From Gymnorhina tibicen (lineage: Eukaryota > Chordata > Aves > Passeriformes > Artamidae): 64,000 bases of DNA. A program made the translations under genes and the position numbers. The stretch lies in the NCBI GenBank assembly GCA_013399875.1, contig VXAZ01004023.1, positions 1,487,422-1,551,421 of the forward strand. The letters are read 5' to 3'. Positions 12,851 through 24,270 of this stretch are shown one piece after another; positions within the stretch are counted from its first letter, which is position 1, and every line of letters starts with the position of its first letter. Under the pieces are notes generated by a model. That model was given only the letters and a program-made list of their open reading frames with translations. It had not been told where the DNA came from and did not search any database.

Positions 12851-15651
12851 ACACAAGAGTCCCAAAATGAACACTGTTTGTTCACATTCAATTCCCACAG
12901 AGAAAAGTAAAGTGAGAATAGCAAGGAACTTCAAGGACCAAGGAGGCCTTCAGGCAATGGCATAGTCATTTGGAAGGTGAACAATGTCTGATTCAGGTTT
13001 TTATAAGGCTTAAGAATCTCAAAAACCTCCAAAAAGCCTTGATCTAATACCACACTCAAGGATCCTTTTTCTTCTCTAGGTTCAGTTTCACAGTAAGTGT
13101 AACCATGGTCCAAGAACACTAGTCCAAGTGCACTGTTCTATGAGTACCAGTATATCCACCCAAGCTTTCAACAGCTTGTAATTATTGTACAATCCTGCCA
13201 CTGCATGATCGGCACTGTAATGTCCAACATTAAGGCCAGATCATGCCAAAATCTTTTCCGTTGAAATAAAATATGTCAAGGAGACATATAGTTTTAATTC
13301 AATATTTCAGATCAGAATACACTTACATTCTTCAAAACTTAGCTTTACGCTTGGAGCAACTAACCCCACTGGGCTACTCAGACCACTCCACAACCCTCTC
13401 AGGAGCAATCAGCTTGGAGAGTTTGTACATGCGAGCACTTACCTTTCTAGGTCACATTTTAAAGCTCTACAAACCATGAGCTAGTGGTGTTGATTAGAGA
13501 TCTCATGTGGCATCTCATTTCTGTCATGCGGAGATGGAGATGTGTCAACCACAGGCTCTAGCCCTGCCTAGCACCCTGTTTCCTGTTATGTGGAAAGTGC
13601 ACATCTGTTAAATGAGCTGGGAGAGGCTGAAGGACCCCATGGGACACAGAACAACTGGGAATGGATTGCTACTGCAGGAGTAATTTCTCCAGCCGGCAAC
13701 CTACTCTGTCTCCTGGGTTGAGGAGCCTCTGGGAAAGTAAAAAATAAAAGCAAAAGATCCCATGTCCTCTACATGTGTAGGACATCTGGTCCTTCCCAGG
13801 GGAAATGCCATCATGTACTGCTCTTCAGTGGCAACTGGAGGGAGCTGTGTGTCCCACCCAGTGGGGAAGGTTAGGGACCCCTGGTCAGGAATAGTCATTT
13901 TATATAGCAATTAGGGAGACAATTGCCTTTCAAGTACTCAGATCACTTGCCCTGGCAACACAGCTTCAGGCCCTTTCCCCTCACGTTCAATGACTTTCAC
14001 GTAGCTTTGTGCCCAGTTGTGTCCTTGCATCAGCAGAGCAGCTCCTCTGCCTTTACCTTCTGCCCACGGGGGCTGCCACTTGGAGCCACGGTTCCATCCC
14101 AGCTCGGACCTCTTCCAGCCTGGGCCTGATTCCTGGAGGCAGAGGGCTGCCTGCTCCACATTGACTTGAGGAAGCTTTGTTATACAGCTGTATCTGGCTA
14201 ATTTGCTCTCTGAGACCTGATATTCTCCAGGACTTTTTGCACAAACAGCCAGAAAGACTGACGGGGACAGAAGGGGCCTCAGGGTGAAATACTTGCTCTA
14301 TTGAAGTAAGATGCAAAATTCCCTTTGACTCCAACAGGGTCAGAGTTTTACCCTGTAGCTTTAATTAGCTCACATTGTTGTAAGTGTCCTGTGTCGCTAC
14401 ATGAGGAATGCAAAGTATGGTATGTTCAATGGTGATGTGTACATAAATGATTTAAGAGGATATAAAAGAGGAGTAGTGCATTTAAAAGGCATGAAGTTAC
14501 AGGAACTGGCTTGTTTAAACCATACCTATTCTATGCTCCATAATAACACTGAAATATATGTGAAGGCCCTGTAATTTAGAAAAATAATCTTATTCCCAAA
14601 ACAAGTATCTATGAACCACTGGAAGAAGTGTCAGAAAAATGATCTGACAAAAACCACTATAAAGGGAGTCCACTTTCAAATCATTCAGTGTGTCCCTTCT
14701 AATAAAGACCTGAAGTTTTTATACAGATTTATGGATTTTAAGCAGGATAAGATGGCTGCCAGGAAGAGGAAGGAAGAAAAATCTTAACCATCTTGCAAAG
14801 GGGAAGAGGATGCATGGTGTAGGATGTTAAGCATGCTGCAGTGTAGTGGACATAGGAAACACGTGTCAGGGTGTCACAAGTAGTACATAGTTGCAGAGAG
14901 CTGATGTGGCAGAGCGACTGATATTTTGACAAGATCCACAGTATGAAAAGTGCTCTATGCAAATGCTGTGCCTGGAGTAATGAATAGTGTAATTTTTCCC
15001 TCTTCTGAGAGTTTCAATGGAAAGGACACCTGGATTTCACAGAAAAGCCCCCACAGAGGAATTAAAAACAATGTTTTATTCATTTATGAAGCAGACTTTG
15101 TCTTGTGTGCAGATTTCATCATTTCATTGTCTCTGGTATCTCAGAGAAGAACAAACAGCTGGTTCCTCACTAGATGCTTCCACAGAGGATTTATTTTATT
15201 TTATTTTTCCCCAGGAAATTATCAGTCTATTTGTACAGGAAAGAACCAGACAATGCTCCCATATCTCTGATTTCTAACCCATGCTGAGTGAAGAGGGGCA
15301 GTCCAGTTTGGGAGGGTAGAACAGGGAAAACCACATAATTTTCTGGTATATATAATTCCTTCCTCACTCACAGGCCTTCCAAGTGCTGGAACAAGGAACA
15401 TAGAGGCCAGGTACTACCAATGATCTGTAAAGCCTGCCCATGATGTGCACAGGGCTTCAGTTTAATAGAAAGCCCACAGTCCAGGATTCAGTTTGTGCAT
15501 ATGATTGCTATGTGTTCAGCTATGGCTTCTGCATCACAACTACTTCTGCATTCACAACTACTTTCACTAAAGCAAAGCATTTCATATGCTTTTCTTTAGC
15601 CTTGCCCAAATTTTAAGTCTTTGGAAATTTGCCTTTTGATATTCTTTCAAA
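12851..15651. other. Non-coding unique sequence with (TTTTA)n
   Basis: No supported genes. A short (TTTTA)n tract lies at 15190-15208. A slightly GC-richer interval at 13.9-14.3 kb gives overlapping frames on both strands (73-93 codons) with no recognisable product. Confidence 0.5.
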
Positions 15652-15942
15652 GTAGAATTGTAGAATAATTTAGGTTGTAAAAAACTTACAAGGTCATCAA
15701 GTCCTTAACTTAGTCCATTTACTTAACACTGCCAAGTCCACCACTAAACCATGTCCCTAAGCATGACATCTACACATCTTTTAAATATCTCCTCTGATGG
15801 TGACTTTACCACTTCCCTGGGTAAATGGTTCCAATGTTTGACAACACTTTCAGTCAAGAAATCTTTCGTGATATTCAATCTAAACCTCCCCGGCACTACT
15901 TGAGGCCATTTCCTGTCATCATATCACTTATTACTTGGGTGG
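15652..15942 (-). mobile_element. CR1 LINE 3' fragment, truncated
   Basis: About 290 bases match the reverse complement of the avian CR1 3' region in order: a degenerate ATTCTA-type tip at 15653-15665, the 'aaggtcatcaagtcc' block, 'ccactaaaccatgtccctaa', 'ggtgacttt..ccacttccctggg', 'ttccaatg.ttgacaac', 'tcagt.aagaaat', and 'ccaatctaaacctccc...ttgaggccatttcc'. CR1 is a non-LTR retrotransposon of the chicken-repeat-1 clade, and almost all copies are 5'-truncated like this one. No reverse-transcriptase frame remains. The tip has lost its exact repeats and the body carries many substitutions, so this is an old insertion. Confidence 0.9.
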
Positions 15943-18900
15943 GTAGAATGATACCAGATATTTGCTTGTTGGGGTAGAAAGGTCATTCTGCTTTGTGTTT
16001 CAGTTGCAGAGGTATGCTCCAGTTCTTATTTACACTAACAGATTTCAAGGTCCTAATGTGCTGTGTATTATAAATTTAATACTAGCAATTCTTCTATTTT
16101 GCATTGTATTTTTAATTGCTTACATGATAGCTCTGAGAACACACAATAGAACTCAGTGTGTTTTCTTAAGGGAAGAAAAAGTTTCTTTCCATCTCCTTTG
16201 TTATTGCTATAATATTATTCTTTGCTAATGCTATTTAAAACTGAAATTTAATGTTTTATTCCATAATTTTCTGTAGTTTCTATGCTGCTACAACTATAAC
16301 CCTTCTTCCTTTTAGGAAATTCTGGGGAGACAGAATGTCTCTGTCATGAGAATCCCCTGCATAAGGGAATTAAAAAAACAACTTGTAATGAAATATGCTA
16401 GCAATTGTATAAAAATACATTGTGTGGGACTTTTGCCTGTGGCAGTATGTATGCACATGAATGACAGTATTGTGTGAGACAGAGCATTGTGTTGTTCAGT
16501 GCCAGTGTATAAAGCTACACTCATTTTGCATAAATATTTGACTGCTTTCTGGGATGTCTAGGATTTTTTTAAAGTAATGTTCCATTTCTCTTTCTCTGAA
16601 ACCGCTCCTTGAATTTGCGTGTTTTAACCATGGTTGTCACAATGTGGAAATGTTCATGTGTCACTTCATTAAATTTTATCAAACTGGGGAGGGAGGAAAG
16701 GGGGAAGAAAATGTATAGCTTGAAAATCAGTGAAACCATACCTATTTTTTATCCATAAACTGTGCATTAAATACAAGAGGTTATGGTTTTAGTCAGACAG
16801 TCCTTTAAATTTCTAATTATTTGGGCTTTGCAATGTTCCACATACTTATGAATCACCTTCACACCTCCTTGGAAATCCAGGGATAAGATGCCAGATGAGA
16901 ATCTATTAATATCTACAAATATTTTCGTTTCAGTTTTTGGATCCCAAGTGCACTTACGCAATGAAGATTTTTCTCTTCTCTAATACTCTAAGGAAGACAT
17001 TTTTTACCTAGTTCGTTTGATGATGAGAATAAGACACTCAAAATGATCTGGACTGCTTACTTATTTGGATCCACTGTTTTACATCTTTACAATTAAGAAG
17101 CAGAAAATCTACATCTGCAGGATGAGAGATGACATCTTGGAAGCTAGGGACTCAGAAGAAGATTCAAGGGTAGAAAAGAAGAGAAATTAATCAAGACCTC
17201 TCAGTATAATGCCAGGAGGAATCTAGTTTCAGCTTTGTAACTTGGTGGGCCAAAGAGGTGACATGTCCCAGAACACAGAAAAGAGTAATGATGGGAAATG
17301 TGTTCAGGTCCTGTGCACACAGTTTTAAATTGGAAATTTAAAGTTTGAAAGAAGTCTTAAGCTTCATGTGAAGCCTAGAGAAGATAGCTAGAAAATCCTG
17401 TGACTCATTCAGATTCTTTAATAAGACATAGACTGACAAATGGCATGGAGACTAGAGTGATGATTGGATGATGAATCCCAAAGAACCCATTAAAGTCCCC
17501 ATTTAGTCTAACAGAAAATAATGTCTGAAGTCAGGTGTATCAGCAATATAAATAAAGTAACATTTAACACTGTGAGTGATCAAACCATCGAGGTAGAGCC
17601 TCTGTCTCTTGGAAACTTAGCCAACACTGGATGCCTGGAAGGTGTTTGATTTGCCACCCTTTTGTAAATGGTAGTCAACCCTCCAGCCCTCAGTATAAGG
17701 GTTACTGGGTAATAGAGCAGAACTGGGTTAATAGACCATTTGAACTGGGAGATCCAGTGAGATAATCTATTGCCCCTTCAGGCTGTACACCTGATCAGGT
17801 CAAGCTCTTAGAAGGCTGTTTGAGGACACAGAGTCCTCTCATTGTTTCCATTTTGCGGCTGCTTCGGACTGGTTTGTTCACTCAGCACTTCCAGATGTCA
17901 TCTGTGACACTTCCCATAGATGTCGAGAGTAACCAAAACTGAAGGGAAGGCCAGAATCGAAAGCAGCTTGAAGCTTTGCCCAGTAACAAGTTGGCAAACT
18001 GAGTTATCATGTATATCCTGCTATCACTCCAGGGCAACTGCACAATTATAATTGCATTTTCTGCCCTGGGTGCCTCATGGAGACCATTCCCAAGAGGTAC
18101 ACTGACTAACTAAACACCCAGTAAGTCTTGCTGTAACCCATCTGATTTGGTCCAGTTAATTTTCATATGTGCTAGCAGGCACATGGAAACACTGCAGAGG
18201 ACATGCCTCACTGTGCAGCTGATTATTTCTATCATTCTATCATTTCTATCTACTTGTGCCTGGAGCCTGGGTTACAGGCCTGAAAGAGTGCTACCCAAGT
18301 TTTCTGGTTGCACAGGTTTGTTGCCGATGAACTCAGAATACTTACATTGGATTGAAATTATTCCTTTTTTGATAAGCAATGTCTGAGTTTCTCATATATT
18401 TAGGCTTGAGAAAGCCGTAATTCAAAACCAAATACAAATCTACTTCCCAGCATGTCCAATTAAAAAAAAAAATTGAACAAAAAATTTATTCCATTATAAT
18501 GTGATGTCCTGTGGAAAGGGGTTCTAAAAATGCCTTTCAGATGGGAGAAAGAATGAGATCAGGAACCAACCACAGAGCATGGAGGTAATTTATTCTGTGT
18601 GTGGTGTCAGGAAGCAGGACTGACAGAAGGCTCAAGGAGTCAGTCTTTAATTTGAGTCTGTGAACATGAGACTGGCAAAACTTAAGCCACACTCTGCAAG
18701 TTTGTGGCCATAGCAGGAGGAGTTCATGATCTCTACATATGCTGCACTGCAGTTCTTCAATCTGTAAAAATTTAATACTGCAAGTTTTCAAACATGCGTC
18801 TCATCAGAGCAGGAACCACTCAAAATGGCCACTCCTCAATCAAACCCAGGATCTCCATGCTCTGCTGGCCACCTCTGAAAAGAATCATGCTCTGAGCAAT

Positions 18901-19539
18901 CACCAGGCCTCCACCAAAATTTCTGCTATCAGTCAATCACTTTATCTTAACTAAAGGATGGTTCACGCAGGCAAAATGTAGTAAAAGTAAGAGGCAGTGA
19001 TTGCCTCTTTGATCAGGTAGAGCTGATCAGGATGAGCTCCTTTGCCACTGGTCCATTCTTCCAGGGCACTGAAGTAACCTCTTTGACAGTGGATACAGAT
19101 GGAGAGGAAGAAATGCGCTCCACAGCCAGTGCTGATCTCAAGTGGGAGGCGGCAGTGAACAGCCCACACCTCACTGAAGACAGAAAGAAGACTGCTGCCT
19201 GGGTGCTCTGCCTTGCCTTGACCCCTGAGAGGTAGGAGGCACCCATTTGTCTTCCCTAGACTGCTCTGTAGAAACTGGAAGAGCAGCCAAGAGGACATTG
19301 CAGTGAACCTCATAAGCATCCAGTCAGCTATGACTCGCTATCCCATTCAAACAAATCATAGCACAGTGGTGAACCACATCTCCTCACGCTCTCCTTCTGC
19401 AAAGGACTGCCAAATTTGAACTTCAGCATGTCACTTACGTCCATGGTAAGTGAATTAGGAGGCAAAGTTATTTTGTGATCACAGTAGGGCAAAATCCATA
19501 GCACATAGCGTACCAACAAGGGATAATGTCTGTAGACTT
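15943..19539. other. Non-coding unique sequence
   Basis: No supported gene. Frames are 118 codons or fewer, and the largest (minus strand, 18963-19319) is overlapped by frames on both strands in a GC-richer patch. I recognise no repeat family between 16 and 19.5 kb, although old unrecognised repeats are possible. Confidence 0.5.
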
Positions 19540-19715
19540 CAGAGCAATTCCCTCAGATTAGTTTCTCCTCTGCACAATTTCCCATGCAAGAAGACTCATG
19601 TTTTAATAATGGCAATTGCCATTTTTAAGGTTCTAAATTTTTGGTATTTCTGCAGAACTCTTACCCTCATTAAGTATAGATTGATTTCACCAGCTCGCTC
19701 TGACTGCGAGCAGAA
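19540..19715. promoter_or_regulatory. Palindrome-bearing candidate regulatory stretch
   Basis: A 26-base inverted repeat with one mismatched pair is centred between 19615 and 19616 (19603-19628). Its core AATGGCAATTGCCATT is perfect. About 65 bases downstream is a second, small stem, GCTCGC / GCGAGC (19693-19698 and 19706-19711), containing CpGs that are scarce elsewhere nearby. Such symmetry suits a dimeric DNA-binding site or a cruciform. No protein can be assigned to it. Confidence 0.25.
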
Positions 19716-21540
19716 CTTGACAGTGTAAAAGATGCTACACAAATGCATAAGACAAAATGTGAATTATTTTAACAAGCCAAGCAGACAAAGAATGGCAGGA
19801 GAAATCATTGTGGAGAGAGGGCAAGACACCTCATTCAAGGTTGTTCCTTGGGTCAGTGGTGAATTCTGGGCAGACAGTTGCCTCACATGGTCTCTCCAAA
19901 AAGATAAAGTGGTACTGTTAGAGTGTCTGTATTTGTTACCATCCAATAGAATCATTATACTTCCACTGAATTTTCCTTGGCAGGGGTTCTTCACGTTACT
20001 AAATTCTGGCCACATTCTTTGAAAGAGTGATTTAGCTGCTGTAGGTTAATAAATGAGGATTTTACTGTCACAGGGAAAAGCCACTAGTTTCAGTCCTTTA
20101 AAAAACACGTTCTGGAGAAGGAGGTGGAACAGCTGAAAAAACTTACTGCACATGGCCATGGAAAAAGCAACAAATGACAAAAGTTAAAACATGTTGCAAT
20201 AAATGAAATCAGCTACACTTTATCCTAGAGATTCGTTCATATGATCTTAACCCTATGTGAAGGGAAACCTGATATGTTTTCCCTATTGCAAAATGCTCAA
20301 CAGCAAACTTTGTGAGCTATGTCCTGTTACTTCTGCATTCACACATTACTACACAGAACAATTCTGAGCATTTATTTAAACAATTAGACTGTTTTCTTTT
20401 TAAAAGAAACTTTAATATTAAAGTTGAAAAAAAATTAGTACTATGAAAAAAAAAGAGGATTAGTTTATTTTCAAATTTGATGCAAAGAAATAAATGCCCT
20501 TGAAAGCGAATTGTTCAGTTCTTGAAAAATAATCTAAGGCTGTCCACTCATGTGAAATACTTAAGCAGATACATATTCTTTTCCTTACTTTAATGTGAGC
20601 ACCCAGAGCAGTTCAAGAGCTTTTTCAATACAATCTTTTGTGACAGAAAAGCAGTTTCTGCAAAATCAAATTTCCACAGGGAAAGTTTATTGAGTTTCTT
20701 TTCTTTTTCTCTAGGGAAAAGGGAATTTAAATATTTAGTTCTGAAACATGCTTTGAAGTGTAAGAATTACCTCCAAGCTTAAAATTCTGCTTTCTGGCAT
20801 CTATAAATAACCTGTGTGTCTCTCACTCATACACACGGGCAATGTTAGCAATCAATCTGGGTCCCGGGGACTTACTCCTGAAGGACACAGAAAGGCATCC
20901 ATTCTCACTTAACCTGTGTTTCAAACTTGACCAAATAATATTATCAGTCTTTTGAGAGACTCTGCAGAGGGGAAAGCATTGTACATTTTGCCTTTTAAGA
21001 TGGAATTGGTAATAGCTGGGAGTGTGAAAGAGTTTGGTAGCATTTAATCCCATGACACTCCCCTATTGATGAGGTTTCCTGTTATTTTGCTCCACTACTT
21101 TGTCCCAGAAAGGGGTGACCAGGTCAGTACTGCACGACGACGCCTGCGGTTCACAGCATGGACACAACCAAGTTGCAACCCAGTACACTCCTGATTTTTC
21201 ATTGTGATCACTGGCAATTAAAGTCACTGAACTATCAGAGAGAAACTCAAGGGTTTTGGACTCAAAATGTGAGTTTGCTCCACGTAAACTCTGGGCTAAT
21301 CATTTATTGGGATTTTTTATTAGTTGTTATCAGCTATTATTTATTTACTGCATATTGCAATGATTATAGGCTGTATTCATTATTTTGTCTGCTACTGCTG
21401 GCTGTTTTGTAATCTGAAGAGTCTGAATCATGGCTGGGAAGATGACAAAGGCATAAGCAATAATAGCAACAAGAAGACCTGTTGGGTTAAAATGATAAAT
21501 TATTATAACCAAACCACCCGAACATTCTTAATACAAGATT
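19716..21540. other. Non-coding unique sequence
   Basis: AT-rich with A runs near 20.43 kb. A 96-codon plus frame (19732-20022) and an 83-codon minus frame (19764-20015) cover the same bases. Neither is recognisable, and mutual openness of this kind argues against coding. Confidence 0.55.
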
Positions 21541-21544
21541 AAAT

Positions 21545-21623
21545 AACACTACTAATAAAGGTTTGCAAATCAGTGAAAAGTAGTTAAGTGGAAAAAACAC
21601 TACTAGTAAAGGCTTGCAAATCA
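21545..21623 (+). repeat. 51-bp tandem duplication, about 1.5 copies
   Basis: A 28-base block at 21545-21572 recurs at 21596-21623 with two transitions (AATAAAGGTTTG versus AGTAAAGGCTTG). The period is 51 bases and only the first part of the unit is repeated. The two differences suggest a duplication that is not very recent. Confidence 0.85.
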
Positions 21624-24115
21624 AAGGTTCAGCTAGTATTCCTTGTGATCACCTGGTATGCTGGCTGTTTATTTCTTCTGTCCTGAAAACCATGTTCTCC
21701 TGTTACCAAAGACCAAAAAGCAGTACACATATATTTCTGGAAATGAGATTTCAGTGAGTGTCAAGAAGTACAGAATCAAGTGTGCAATTGTGTTGTTCAG
21801 TCTCCCAGATGTGGCAATAAAGGTGAAACAATATCTGCAAAGGGTGAATGCAAAACTCTATTCTTCAAAATCCTTATCTGGATTAAAACCACCCACCTTA
21901 AAACCAATGCCCGAGATCATGTAATGTTTCAGAAGTGCAGTGTAACAAAACAGCAAGACAGCTATTAACACTGGAGATTGAGCTAGCTGTAGTGTCTATA
22001 TTGTCTGTGTTTCCCCTGTCTGTGCTAAGCTTATTGCACTCCATATAGGAAAAGAAAGTTCATATGTAGGGAAGAAGCATTCTGAAGGAAACATTGGTGC
22101 GTACTGCAGTATATTATCCATATAACTCTCCCTCTTGTTTTGGACGTTTTAATAACTGCACATGAAATCGAAGTCTTCATTGTGTTTTACCTGATTTTAC
22201 CTATCACAAAGTACAGTTAGTCTACAAATCATGTAACCAGAAGAAAAACAAAATGAATATATAGTAGCATCATTTTTTTCTTTCTAGAAGAGAACTGGAA
22301 ATATTTATGAATAATGAGAACATTTGACATCATATCAGCAAGGTTAAAACGGAATTGATTTCCAAGAAGTATCTTGCAAAAATCAGCTGTAAGGCAAAAT
22401 AAGGAGAGGCAGATTTGGGCAAATCTGACCCTGCCACATGGCACAGGACAGGGTCTGGTAGCCCTGGGCTGAGCTGAAATGAGGTCCTGGGCCATGGTCA
22501 GGTGTAGGGAAAGACCCCAGGAAAGGCAAGGACAGAAAGGGCTGTGGGTGCACCCCCAGGGCCCAGGTACATTTACTAGCATAGTCACCCTTATTCTCTT
22601 AAAAGTCCATGAATGATACTGGCAGAGAAGGAAAGGCTCATTGAATGTGAGGGAACAGCAAGGCTTTCAGAAAACTTGAAATCCTTAATTAGATGCAATT
22701 ATTGGAAAAGAAACTGTCTTTTCATGGCACTCTTCATACTTGTAAAACCCACCTCCTGCCAAAGGTAGCAGGAACTTTAATGGTAGACCCTGTGTAAGAG
22801 CCTCATGAAGGGAATATTTTAAAATAAGTAAATAAATTGCCCCACTGAAATTGAAAAAAAAGGCACCTCCAGATGTGTTAGTTTTACAGGAAATCCTGTC
22901 TCACTTGGATGGATATAGAGAGCCTGAAAAACAGCAGAACCATTAGGTAGCAGAGGTGAGAGAAAGAAAGTTACAGAAATACTTTACAAAGGGACACTAT
23001 TCACCCTGTGTATATACGGACTGCAAATACAGAAGGTTGTACTCTTCACCAGAGTTGTATAAAATCCCTGTACAAGGTACTCTTTCTACAGCTGCCCTTG
23101 AGACATGTCACAGAGCATCCCTCTTGCTAGACAGATGCTAATCCTGTATTAGCCAGTGTAGCCAAACCTGCTTCATCAATGCAAGAAAGCCTTTGTCTGT
23201 CACAAAAACCTCCTCTGAAAAAAAGGAAAAATAACACCTGAGAGAGAAAATGAGTCTTAAAACAGGTCTTGAGAAAAAACAGACCTGGGGTCTGTTAAGC
23301 AGCGGGTAAGAAAGTAGTTCTAAATAATGAAACTGTTTTTCTTGAAGTTGTCCTGTCCTGAGACGCAGGTGCAAATTTCCAGAGGACCTGGAAAGGAGGG
23401 TGCACTTTGACATCACCCTCTCTTACAGATCATACCAGATGGTGAGCTGGCAGTTGCTCAGTTGCAAGCCCATCCCGTGTGCATTTACCCAAAGCCAGAT
23501 GTACACATCAAGTCTTGTCTCTTTAAATACTTTATCTGTCAAGTTGAAATGCAATGATCTTATTAATACATATAGGATTCAAAGTGGGGTGGGACTTATG
23601 GGTCAAAATTAGCCCAGAATTAATTATGTGCCAAAGAGCAAAACTTTTCAGAAGTATGACTTATGCCCTGTTCTAGAAGCTCTATAGACACTGGTTCATA
23701 TCTAGTGAGTGCCAGGGTTAAGGACAAAGAACTTCACCTATTTTACTTCAGTTTGACTGTAAAACAAATCCCGGGCTTGAACAGAGCCAAGCCAAGCTTA
23801 GACAGCAAATCTGACGCTGTGTTTTGCTCAGCGTGGGACACCAATGGTTTAAAATGCAAGGAAGTAAGACAGAGTAGCAGTGACCCAGAGTACTTCTTTG
23901 GTTTCATATTCACCTTTGCTTGCTATTTTGGATTAAAACCTGTATGATGCAAGGCAGAAATTTATTATGAAATGTTCACTGACTGTGCTGTGGGCAGCCA
24001 GATGAGTTTTTGGGGCCAGCTTTTCTCTGTCATGGATCGGTATGCAGTGCTTAGTAGTGGAGTGTAATAAAGCAGCTCATCAGAGTGTGATTTGCAATGG
24101 GGTGAAAGTATTTAC
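21624..24115. other. Non-coding sequence with a GC-rich interval
   Basis: No supported genes. The interval 22430-22570 is GC-rich (repeated GGCCATGG, CCCAGG and GGGCTG words) and produces a 119-codon minus-strand frame with no recognisable product. The rest is AT-rich unique sequence. Confidence 0.5.
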
Positions 24116-24270
24116 CATAGAATCATAGAATATGCTGAGTTCGAAGGGACCTGTCAAGATCATTGAAATCCAGCTCCTGGCCCTGCATAGGACACCCCAA
24201 GAATCACATCATGTACGTGAGAGCATTGTCCAAAAACTTCTTGAACTCTGACATGCTTGGTGCCGTGACC
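24116..24270 (-). mobile_element. CR1 LINE 3' end with ATTCTATG tail
   Basis: This is the reverse complement of the last ~155 bases of an avian CR1. From the right come GGTCACGGCACCAAGC, TCAGAGTTCAAGAAG, GGACAATGCTCTCA, GTGATTCTTGGGGTGTCC, GCAGGGCCAGGAG and GGTCCCTTCGAACTCAG, ending in two ATTCTATG units at 24116-24131. It matches the standard avian CR1 end closely and seems the best preserved CR1 here. It is severely 5'-truncated, without coding capacity, and no target-site duplication is evident. The 60-codon minus frame over it is a by-product of the repeat. Confidence 0.95.
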
